From the NCBI GenBank assembly GCA_015178975.1, contig WHVD01000055.1, forward strand, positions 310,001 to 374,000: a stretch of DNA of 64,000 nucleotides, read 5' to 3'. This document shows, in pieces, positions 47,712-57,737 of this stretch (the stretch's first letter is position 1; the number at the start of each line of letters is the position of its first letter). Source of the DNA: Hysterangium stoloniferum (taxonomy: Eukaryota; Basidiomycota; Agaricomycetes; Hysterangiales; Hysterangiaceae). Both the position numbers and the translations under genes were made by a program. Below the pieces are notes generated by a model that searched no databases, had not been told where the DNA came from, and saw only the letters and a list, made by a program, of their open reading frames with translations.

Positions 47712-47914
47712 CAAAAAACTGTCCCAATGAGTAGCTGTTTTGTTTTATTTATTATTCAATGGGTTTTGATTCAAATCACATGAACCTTGGCAAGGCTTAC
47801 CTTCAAGCCATGATCCTATAGTACCTTTGATAATTTACTTAGATTTTCTGCTTTTGTCAGTAATCCATGCCAACCCAACCTTTCGAAGATGAGAAAACAT
47901 TGGGACAGTTTTTT
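47712..47914. repeat. ~200-bp MITE-like hairpin
   Basis: tcaaaaaactgtcccaatg (about 47711-47729) is mirrored by cattgggacagttttttat (about 47896-47914). It follows the Tc1 stop codon closely, so one arm may be the Tc1 terminus. Confidence 0.6.
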
Positions 47915-48590
47915 ATTACACAATCTAACAGTTAAACAGCTATACTTCAGCTCAAATATTGACATTGAATCTGGTTTAATTCTCAGTCTACCTTAGCCCT
48001 TTGTCCCCATTCTTTCATCTGAAAATATGCTAAAATTATGACACTATTCAGCAAATATAGTTGCCACCATTCTTGAGCTGTTTTACAGAAATACAAAGTT
48101 ATCATCATAATTTTCAACTGATTGGATTTGTATGACTTTGGTCAAGACTCAAAAACCATTTTACATTGAGTGATACAATGCTTCAACATTGATAGCACTT
48201 CTCCAGTAAACTCTTCTGGTTTGTTCACGACAATTTCATTTTCTTTTGAAGTAGATATTTGTTCTTTGAGGACTTTCCCAAAGGTGTCTCCAAATTGTCA
48301 AAACATTTCAAGATTTCCTAAAGGTATTGATTCTGGAGGGGGGGTATTCAGGTCCTTGAATTGGTAGAGTTGGTGATTTTGTATACTCTTTGATTGTTAG
48401 GACTGCAAAACCTGCCAGGTCCTGGTCCCCATCCTTTAAGTAGTTCACTCTCTTTTACAGTATTACTCACCAATTGGGCTCCACCCAGATATTCCAGAGT
48501 TTTAGATGCTTTAAGAGCTTTATAGGGTCCTGACCCTTTTGGGCCCCCATAACTCATTTTCAACCTGGCAACTCTTCCAGCACCCAGACA
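47915..48590. other. no gene recognised
   Basis: Unique-looking sequence. A minus-strand frame near 48350-48560 has no motif I know. Confidence 0.4.
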
Positions 48591-48982
48591 TCAGCACCCT
48601 GGACTATGGGGCCACTACCTTGGCATCCCAAAACTTGGTTTACTGTAGATTACCCCTCTAGTCATTCCATTCCATCTCCATCTTGATGCTCTCCCTTCAT
48701 CTGTTCTATGTGTAAACATTATTTGTGATCTCATACCCTTTAGAATACTTTTGTTACATCCCATTTAGTTTTAGTTTGATCCTTGCCCCCTTCCATGCTT
48801 CCCTTGACTATCACTACCTCTCACTTCCTTGATCAGACCTCCAGCCTGTCAGGGCACTGTTTAAACAATTTACATTTAGTTTTATTTTAATTATATTATG
48901 TAATTTATTTCAGGCATATATGTGTGATGCCATGCAAACAACTGTTTGTAATGACATCATGTGAACCACAATGTCACAATGT

Positions 48983-50104
48983 GTGCAATGCAAGGACACG
49001 TGCAATGCAAGGACACGTGCAATGCAAGGACACGTGCAATGCAAGGACACGTGCAATGCAAGGACACGTGCAATGCAAGGACACGTGCAATGCAAGGACA
49101 CGTGCAATGCAAGGACACGTGCAATGCAAGGACACGTGCAATGCAAGGACACGTGCAATGCAAGGACACGTGCAATGCAAGGACACGTGCAATGCAAGGA
49201 CACGTGCAATGCAAGGACACGTGCAATGCAAGGACACGTGCAATGCAAGGACACGTGCAATGCAAGGACACGTGCAATGCAAGGACACGTGCAATGCAAG
49301 GACACGTGCAATGCAAGGACACGTGCAATGCAAGGACACGTGCAATGCAAGGACACGTGCAATGCAAGGACACGTGCAATGCAAGGACACGTGCAATGCA
49401 AGGACACGTGCAATGCAAGGACACGTGCAATGCAAGGACACGTGCAATGCAAGGACACGTGCAATGCAAGGACACGTGCAATGCAAGGACACGTGCAATG
49501 CAAGGACACGTGCAATGCAAGGACACGTGCAATGCAAGGACACGTGCAATGCAAGGACACGTGCAATGCAAGGACACGTGCAATGCAAGGACACGTGCAA
49601 TGCAAGGACACGTGCAATGCAAGGACACGTGCAATGCAAGGACACGTGCAATGCAAGGACACGTGCAATGCAAGGACACGTGCAATGCAAGGACACGTGC
49701 AATGCAAGGACACGTGCAATGCAAGGACACGTGCAATGCAAGGACACGTGCAATGCAAGGACACGTGCAATGCAAGGACACGTGCAATGCAAGGACACGT
49801 GCAATGCAAGGACACGTGCAATGCAAGGACACGTGCAATGCAAGGACACGTGCAATGCAAGGACACGTGCAATGCAAGGACACGTGCAATGCAAGGACAC
49901 GTGCAATGCAAGGACACGTGCAATGCAAGGACACGTGCAATGCAAGGACACGTGCAATGCAAGGACACGTGCAATGCAAGGACACGTGCAATGCAAGGAC
50001 ACGTGCAATGCAAGGACACGTGCAATGCAAGGACACGTGCAATGCAAGGACACGTGCAATGCAAGGACACGTGCAATGCAAGGACACGTGCAATGCAAGG
50101 ACAC
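48983..50104. repeat. perfect 17-bp satellite, exactly 66 copies
   Basis: The unit gtgcaatgcaaggacac is repeated 66 times (1122 bp) with no variant unit seen. Each unit junction makes the palindrome CACGTG. As 17 is not a multiple of three and the unit has no stop in any frame, all six frames stay open. Those open frames are not evidence of a gene. Confidence 0.97.
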
Positions 50105-51430
50105 ATGGAACCACATGTGCAATGGATCCTAACACTATAATGATTAAGTGTGCATATTTCTGGGAAAGCCATAGGTTCTGGGCAGGACATTGGCATAGAG
50201 AAGTGATGAGGGTTGCCAGGGATGATCAAGTGAAGGTTGGGTCATGGATCAAAGATGTATATAGAACAAACACAGGGAGTCCAGCCAGAATCCAGGTCAG
50301 GAAATGACCAAGGACACTTGGAGATGCTATCTGGGAAAGGGTGGAGTCTGGCAGGTTCCAAGACATAAGATAAAGTGTCTAGTTGTGAGTGGAATATCTG
50401 ACTGGGGACTGAGGTAAAGGGTACTTGAGGGATGAGGGTCAGGTTCTGGTGGATTCCAGACCTTGATACTAGTCCAAAAAATGGTTTGGAACCTGATATT
50501 GTATCTGGGAAATAGTCTGTAAAGCTCCTGGGAATGGATCTTCACATCATCCTCCTCATCCTCCTCATCATCATCAACAGGTTTTCTCTTGCCCTGCTGA
50601 TACTATCAGTAACAATGGAAAATAATATTAAAAGAATATAATACTGGACACCTTTCATGGCCCCACTGCTACCTTACCCTTTCCTTTTGGCTTCCCCTTT
50701 GCCTCACTCGTGCCCTCCCCTTTGCTGCCAATGCCACTCTCCAATCATCCTCCTCCTTCCTCCTCCACTCAGCAGCCTCCCATTTGACCTCATGATGTTG
50801 TGCCTCTTTGGCCTCCCATAGCTCTCAACATAGTCTTGTAATAGTGTCTTTGTCACTGGGACTAGGAAGGAAGAGAGGAGTGGAAGGCATGGGAGCAAGG
50901 ACAATGAGTATATTTTCAACAACTTATATTCCCTTAGCACCCATTTTGACTAAAAACCTGTAGCCACAGATATTCACCAAAGCAAGCTCCACAAGGTGCC
51001 ACTGACACCATTTTATAGAAAGGTCTCAAAGGGTCTTGACCCGATGGGGGATACTGTTAGGATCCCAGTCAGTTGGCCCCTTGCAACCTTGTTTTACCAC
51101 CCCCACCCTCCAGCATCCTGCTATTGGTACCCCTGGCCATAGTGTCACCCACAGTGGCCTGACACTTAGTTCACTATGGCTTTCTTTTTTCATCATCCCA
51201 TCCCATCTCCATCCCAATGCTCTCCTGTCACCAATTCTATGTGCAAATGTTATTTGCCACTACATATGCTTTAAAATACTTTTGTTACATCATATTTAAT
51301 TCCAGTCTGATCCCTACTCCTTCCCATGCTTCCTGTTAAGATCTAAGCAAGGGGGCAAAAAGGGATGATTTCAGAGGTCCAAAATAGGGAATCATACTAA
51401 TTGGGAGGTCCATTTCTATAAGGCAAAGTG

Positions 51431-51483
51431 GAACTTGGATTCAACATATGTGTTGCACCCTCACATGAACTGTTAGGATGCTC
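51431..51483 (-). ncRNA. LTR stem motif, copy 9
   Basis: Read on the minus strand, GAGC pairs with GTTC (plus 51480-51483 and 51431-51434). The inner hairpin is AAC/GTT instead of AGC/GCT. Confidence 0.55.
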
Positions 51484-51800
51484 TGGCATTTCAAACAGAG
51501 CAGATAGTACGATAAAAGCTAAAGACAACACTTAGCTCAATTGACTGGAGGCCAAAAATACCAAGAGTTGTAGAGTGAAGAGTATTAAGAGGAATGTAAG
51601 AGGTCTTAAACAACAGGGGGGGTTGTGAAGACCCATTCCCAGGAACCCCATGGAGTATCCTCCCGATATTATATTAGGTTCCGAACCACCTTCCAGACCA
51701 GTATCAAAATCTGGAATCCACTGGAACCCGACCCTCATCCCTTAAGTACCCTTTGACTCACATCCCATTCTGTCAGTCTGCCCCCCGACTAGACACTTTC

Positions 51801-52647
51801 TGTTATGACCTGGAATCTGTCAGACTCCACTGGACCCACATGTCAACCTGTTTATACCCAACTCTCTGTGCCCATCTCTGGACTCTGACTGGACTCCCAG
51901 AACCCCTCTAACAGAGCATAGAACCCTGCTCCCACAGTCATTGGACTCCACCAGACCCACATGTCAACCTGTCTATATCTGACACTGTGTCTCATGCACC
52001 AGTCCTCAGACTTTACCAGACCCACACAACAACCTGTTTATGCCTGTCACTGGACTCCAACCAGACTCCCAGAACCCCTCTAACAGAGCATAGAACCCCA
52101 CTCCCATTATGGTCAAATGATCTGTCATGTTTTGGACCCCACTCCCATTCCATTCCATCCCTAATACCTAGTTTGGTATTTCCTCATCTCATTTTATGTT
52201 TACTTGTTTTGCACCTCATTATTACCATATTTGGTATTATTACATTCCACAGTCTATATAAGTCTCCCATACTCATGTACTTACAATCCAGTTTCAATAT
52301 TGAACTAGTTACACCCTGAATATGTCCTGATCCAGTCTCTACTCCTATTGTCTATCTGCATGCTCAATTCCCAGAACTCCCACAGGAACTCCAGAATCTA
52401 CATCTTCCTTGTAGGTATTCCATCAGCTCAAAATATGGACACCTGAATGAGTGTACGAGGGTGCAGCACATAAGCTGAAGCCAAGTCCATCTCAGTACTC
52501 TGGTAATTATTCTGATACACTCCTTGTACTAATCCCCGGAAACACCCTGGACTATTACCCAGGGACTCCACAGGACCTTCCCAGAATGTGTTCAGAATAA
52601 TTACTGAAAAATATGTAGGACTTCCAGATCTTTGTTCAGAACTTAAC
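51801..52647 (+). mobile_element. LTR, family I-like
   Basis: Starts TGTTATGACCTGGAATC and shares the family-I middle (gtttggtatttcctcatctc, then an agtctatataag TATA region near 52251). It ends near gaacttaaca. No matching target duplication, so it may be a fragment. Confidence 0.55.
52435..52490 (+). ncRNA. LTR stem motif, copy 6
   Basis: ATGGAC 52435-52440 pairs perfectly with GTCCAT 52485-52490. Against copies 2 and 3 this swaps an A-U pair for a U-A pair. Inner AGC/GCT hairpin intact. Confidence 0.68.
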
Positions 52648-52709
52648 AGGGGTAATCTAGGTGTTAAGTTGTGTGTCACAAGGTCAGAAGTCTGACAGAG
52701 TCCAAATGG

Positions 52710-52767
52710 AAGGTTGTGGCTTCAGCTTGTGTGCTGCACCCTCACAAAGTTACTGCCAGTTGTCCTT
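52710..52767 (-). ncRNA. LTR stem motif, copy 8
   Basis: On the minus strand AAGG (plus 52764-52767) pairs with CCTT (plus 52710-52713). Inner AGC/GCT around acacaa. Confidence 0.5.
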
Positions 52768-54052
52768 AGATTTCAAAGGTGTGAGAACTTATCTATCAGG
52801 AATCCAACCAGTGGATGAACTGTCAGACTCCCAGGTCAGTTGAGGGCAGAGAGAGAGAGAGGAGATTGGAGGTCCAAGAGAGGAATGAAGAACTAGTAGA
52901 GTAACTTAGTTAATATTCTGATTGTCCTATACAGTAACTACTTTACAGTTCAGTATATATATGGATTTCTGGCATCTCACAGTACTAATGAGGAGACAAG
53001 GAAAGTACCTTACATAAGTAGAACAAGAGCATAACTAATCGGGAATCCAATATGTACAGGTTTCTGATACTCAGAGAAATACAAACTAGGATGACAGGCA
53101 TAGCATATTCAGACATATGGACACACTAATCAGGACATAAGGAGACAGCCCAAAAAGGAAATCCAGGTTCAGATGGGTATCTGAGAATGAGGGGCAATGT
53201 CAGATGGTTCGAAGGCCATACAGGATTCCAAGCATGAGTCATAGCACTAGGTCAAGTTTCAAACTACAAAACCGTAGCATACATGGTAGAAACTATTATA
53301 CAAAGGTATAATGGAGAGTTGGAGGTCCGATTAAGGAAGTGGAAGTAGTGATGGGTCAAAAAGAAGTAGGGGGAAGAATGGGATCCAAATGAGACTAAAT
53401 ACAACATAGGAAAGTATTCTGAAAAGGTGTGAGGTGGCAAATAATGTTTACAGGTAGAACAGATGAAGGGAGAGCATCAGAATGGAGATGGAACAGAATG
53501 CCTAAAGGGGTATTCTACAATAGAACAGGTTTTGGGATGCTGAGGTGGTGGTACCATATTCCAGGCTCCAATGTTGGGGTGCTGGAGGGTTACAAGGGTA
53601 TGAACAAGTTGCAGGGGCTATAAGATGGAGACAATGACATAAACCAAGTGTTGGGGTCCTGAGGTGGTGGCTCCAGATCCCAAGGCACTGATGTCAGGGT
53701 CCCAGAAAGGTTATCAAGGTAAGACCAAGTTGTGGGGGCCTGAAAGGGTGAGGATCCTAACACTTCCTTTCACCCATCATTACTTCTCACTTCCTGATTG
53801 GCCTTCTGATCATCCATTATACTTTTGTATAAAGTTCCTACCATGTATGGTACTATTCTCCAGTTCTAGTATTGACTTAGATTACCCCCATTTAGTCTTC
53901 AGTCACCTTACTCCCTCTCTAATACCCTTGAAGATGTCATTGGCAAGCCACAACTCTTTACCCCACAACTTTTAGCATCTCAGCCCTCCAGTCAATGGAG
54001 CTAAGTGTTGTCTTTAGTCTATATCATACTATCCACTCTGCTCAAGATACCA

Positions 54053-54106
54053 GAGCACCTTAACAGTTTGTATGAGGATGCAACACATAAGTTGAAGCCA
54101 AGCTCA
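54053..54106 (+). ncRNA. LTR stem motif, copy 7
   Basis: GAGC 54053-54056 pairs with GCTC 54103-54106. Inner AAC 54083-54085 pairs with GTT 54092-54094. Both helices differ in sequence from copies 2-6 yet still pair. Confidence 0.65.
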
Positions 54107-54209
54107 ACCCATTTTATAGAGTCATACCTCCCAACTAGTATGATCTCTATTGCCAGCCCCCCAACATAGAGCCCTCTTTGCCCCTTGCTTAGATCTTAAC
54201 ATGACATTG

Positions 54210-54895
54210 ATAATAGTAATCTGCAAGCCTGGGGATCACAGTATGAGAACTTTCTATGATGGTACTGAGAGTAAGCTTAGGTAGAGCAGTGTAGAGATAA
54301 ACTGGTGATACATATAACTAGGCTTCCAGATGAGGTATCTACTCCTCATCTGGACTAACTATATACTAGATTACATACAGTAGTCTGTGCACTGGTCTGT
54401 GCATATCTACAATAAGGACAGGCCATTATCTGAGGACATGGGACTAGAGCACATGAGCTATCTAATAATACTATCACAGAGGCTGTGAGCCAGTCAGATC
54501 CTAACAGTCACAAGATGAGATATGAAATCATAACTAATCATATGTTATTATATTCTAACAGACATGAGACTGGAAATAGTGGAGTCCATATTCTTTCACC
54601 CCTTACTCTTGGAATTAAATTGATATTCCCGAACCAGAGGAGACTGAATATCACTATCAATTTCAACATCTGATATAGATTAATGCTCATGTAATATGGG
54701 TTTAGTGAAGGCAGTGAACCAAACACTCAAGAATCTCACATTTTGTCTCTAAATAAACCAAAAATCTGAAATAAAAAGGTTTTCTGTATATATGTAATAT
54801 TCACTTTTAGCATATAACACAATATAGAGTATTTCACACATAGTATTTGACATTTTTTAGAGCCACTGTCATCCACAAGTAAAGTTGTTTCAGTG
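54210..54895. other. no gene recognised
   Basis: Mostly AT-rich sequence without a supported frame or a repeat shared within the window. Confidence 0.4.
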
Positions 54896-54899
54896 TCGC

Positions 54900-55000
54900 G
54901 GCAGTTACCTTCCTAATAAGGAAGTGCTGCACATATCACGGCACTTCCTAATTAGAAAGGCAATACTGCACGGCACTTCCTAATTAGGAAGGTAACTGCC
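54900..55000. repeat. 101-bp foldback element
   Basis: Arms of 28 nt (54900-54927 and 54973-55000), beginning ggcagttaccttcc and ending ggaaggtaactgcc, pair with one mismatch. A third copy of cggcacttcctaatta lies in the loop. A related gcgcggca phrase recurs near 55320-55345. Confidence 0.75.
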
Positions 55001-55477
55001 AAGTTTTTGGTGTAAACCTAGAACCCATGTCATTAAGAAGTTAAATTTCGTTATTGTAGACTTTAATAAGTTTATTTGAGAATTAATCTCTATTGAGAGT
55101 ATTTGCAACTAATACTACTCAAGGAAGCTAAAACTAAGGATGTCCCAATTAAAGTGGTGCACATGGTATATTTCACCAGGAAAATGCACACTAGATGTAA
55201 CAGTTCTCATGTTTTGATGATCTAATGTCAAATATTATTTTACTTTGGTAATTCTCAATACAAAATTGATGAACTATCTACTTATTTTGAAAAAAGAAAC
55301 ATGTCGTGGCACTTGCGCGGCAGCGCGACACCCTGCGCGGCACTTTCCTATAGCCCACAGTCAGGTCACACGAGAAGTTCATAGAGTCACTGCTGACTGA
55401 GTTTATAGCGCACCCTTAGACTAGACCGATACCACTACATCTCCCTAGTCTCACGGAAGATCAGTCGTTAACAAGAC

Positions 55478-56545
55478 ATGCGCTTTCACCAGTTTGAAAT
55501 AACTTTTGTGCTTATTGTGTCATCCTGGGTACTATATGCAACTGCACATGCTAGTAACCCTTCCGAGTTCCCAAGCAATGTATGGAATCAGTGTGAGTTA
55601 AACTCATAAATATGGACCTTTAGTTTCAAATTTGATTACTGTGTGAATTGAACGCCAGCAGTGGATGTGAATTCAGGGGTTCATTATGTTGTAGATCGTC
55701 TTGAAGAATTGGCAAATACAATCACCTCTACAGCAGGAAGCATCCACCAATTCCGAAATTCTATGACATCCCTTTTGTCTACCGTACAGAATTTTCAAGA
55801 AGATATACAATCCAAAATGGAAGCTGAAGGACACGCTTTGGAAGTTCTGCTTGAGAAACTAGAAATACAGTTCACCGACATATTGGAAGAGCTACAATCC
55901 GAATTCTCTGTGCCTCTACCGGAAGACCAGGATTTACGCCAAAAAGAGAGGGCAAAGTTTGTTCATCAAGCACTATTAAAGGTGGAAAACGTGGTTGTGA
56001 ATGTAGTGGAGGAGCTGGGAATGTCAGGGGTGGACACAAGAAACAGCTTCCGAAACCTATCACCCCATATTGAACAATTCCTCATGGTTTCAGGTGATTT
56101 GACATCATTGACACCTCATGAAAATCACCGTCTTCTGACCCTAGGATGGTCTGCATAGGCTCTCTCATTGACAAGCATCCTGAGCTCGTTGAACTCCTCA
56201 TTTTTTCCGGAATCACACTTCTCCTGCCGGAGGGTTGGTTTTTGCGGCCATTGCTTAGAGTGTTTGGCTTTAGTAAGCTGGGGCCTGTGAAAGGTGATGT
56301 CTATTGTGTCGTCTATTGAGTCGGGGGGATCATATTAACATGCATCATCTCTCACCCAAGGCTCCTTGGCGGCCTGGGCACAAAGGTTCTTTTTCGGTGC
56401 TGGTGTGAATGAGGGAAGCTGGTTTTCAATCCTTCAAGCTGCGGGGATGAAAAACTCCGAATATGGGGTTGGACGGACTATTTGGGGGACAATTAGTCTC
56501 GGCATTGGGTCAGTTTGGAATTACATAAAACACTTGGGTGACTAG
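55478..56545 (+). CDS. secreted coiled-coil protein with IFI6/IFI27-like C-terminal domain (paralog 1)
   Basis: Four exons, 55478-55592, 55662-56093, 56159-56293 and 56361-56545, give 288 residues ending at TAG 56543-56545. All introns are phase 1 with GT/AG ends. The N-terminus looks like a signal peptide (MRFHQFEITFVLIVSSWVLY, then ATAHA). Residues about 45-140 are helical and charged, as a coiled coil. The C-terminal part has a hydrophobic segment (ELLIFSGITLLLPEGWFLRP) and then GSLAAWAQRFFFGAGV and GSWFSILQAAGM. The small-residue, Gly-rich pattern matches the Ifi-6-16 (ISG12) family, small membrane-associated proteins expanded in some fungi. The role in fungi is not known to me. Its twin lies at 61516-62686, and the laccase gene is between them. 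Confidence 0.72.
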
Positions 56546-57659
56546 TCACATAGACCATTGATATGGCTCAAGTGGGTCATTAGAATCCCAGAGGTTAGAA
56601 TATTGTGATTGTTAGCATAACTGTACACTGGTATAAATTGATGACATGAAACGGTACGGCCGTGTGGTAACATTCCGTCGCATCAGGTTCTGCGTGTACG
56701 AATCTGTCACTAATTTTACTCGAAGTCCATCATTTTCATTTATTGGTCTGGCTGTCAGCAACGTGATATTACTTAGTAGTAGGCGGATCCGAATCTAGAA
56801 AACTTTAAAATCCCCACCGATTATGTTGACAAACGCCGAAGCGCTGGAGCTCTTGTATGCCACGATATTCTGAACAAGACGTACAGGGTGAAACAATAGT
56901 ATCTCCAGTATCTCTTACGAAATCGGATGACCGAAGCCCATGACGGTTTGGCACAAGAGTAGAAAAATCCTGGTGATCAGGTGCTTGATCAAACCTGGTC
57001 AGTCACCATGATTTTGCTATTTTTGTGACATTATGACTTGTTATATATGGCGCCTCATGTGTGAAGGGGGGGTGTTGGTTGTCACAAATACCTATGAACC
57101 TAAACAGAAATAGAAAGGCGCTGAAAAGCCTAAAAGCCTGGTCCGTTGCCTGATCCAGCAGTGGATCAGGCCTGACCAGGCAACTTCAGCGCCTTGGTCG
57201 ACGACTGAGGTTCACTGGTATCTTCTATTTTTCACGAGTCTCACGGGAAGGCAAAGATCATCATTGAAGACGCTCCTTTCTGCACAGATATTTGAATTGT
57301 TTGACAGTTCGTACTATGCGAGACATATTTACCAGCGTGCCAATTTCCATACCAGCTGACACCCTTTGTCACGACTGGCATTAATCAGTCCGTAAATTAC
57401 GTGACCGGGGCCGTTCTTGGGGAGATGTACCGTCTTCATTCCACTCTTTTTTGCTTTATTTTGGTAACAAAATTAGAAATTACACACAACAAGTGGGATG
57501 GTCGCAGAGCTCGGAGCCCATGTACCCCCAACTCACACCGAAAGTGACGCCTACCAGACATGAATAGGGACTGAAATAACACAGAACACAGCATCAACAG
57601 CATCGGCGCCAGCGCGTATTGATCATCCAACTAAGATGGTTGATTGATCTTGTCAGACC
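56546..57659. other. intergenic region upstream of the laccase
   Basis: No coding frame supported. It contains a nested hairpin at 57115-57195. Confidence 0.5.
57115..57195. repeat. 81-bp nested hairpin
   Basis: AAGGCGCTGAA 57115-57125 pairs with TTCAGCGCCTT 57185-57195. Inside, GTTGCCTG 57145-57152 pairs with CAGGCAAC 57177-57184. CCTGATCCA 57149-57157 pairs with TGGATCAGG 57162-57170. The last two are mutually exclusive in part. It may be a tiny foldback transposon or a cruciform. Confidence 0.7.
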
Positions 57660-57666
57660 CTATAAA
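57660..57666 (+). promoter_or_regulatory. TATA box of the laccase gene
   Basis: The string ctataaaaaca begins here, about 75 bp upstream of the ATG at 57738, a usual spacing for fungal TATA genes. A pyrimidine-rich stretch (attctccctttcatt) follows before the ATG. Confidence 0.6.
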
Positions 57667-57737
57667 AACATCTGTACTAGTTCACCAGCTCAACAATAGT
57701 GTAACCCACCCACCTATATTCTCCCTTTCATTACTAC

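Larger units (their letters stand above)
48590..54210. repeat. mosaic of LTR-retroelement pieces in both orientations
   Basis: Segments recur here in direct and inverted form. For example 48650-48830 resembles 51180-51330, 51332-51800 is largely the inverse of 53960-54200, and 50300-50470 is the inverse of about 51675-51800. Phrases such as tgttaggatcc and its inverse ggatcctaaca mark element edges (51057 and 53762). No whole element can be delimited except the pieces listed separately. No host gene is visible. Confidence 0.6.

Noticed and set aside
48983-50104. CRISPR array
   Set aside because: Units are directly adjacent with no spacers, and the genome context is eukaryotic.
48910-50307. 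Six long open frames of about 380-450 codons with a 17-residue repeat
   Set aside because: They follow automatically from a 17-bp unit without stops in any frame. No start context, splice signals or non-repeat domain supports a gene.
52662-53762. A minus-strand solo LTR between tgttaag and ggatcctaaca
   Set aside because: The flanks (ctagg and cttcc) do not match, and the interior mixes pieces of several repeats. Kept only as part of the mosaic.
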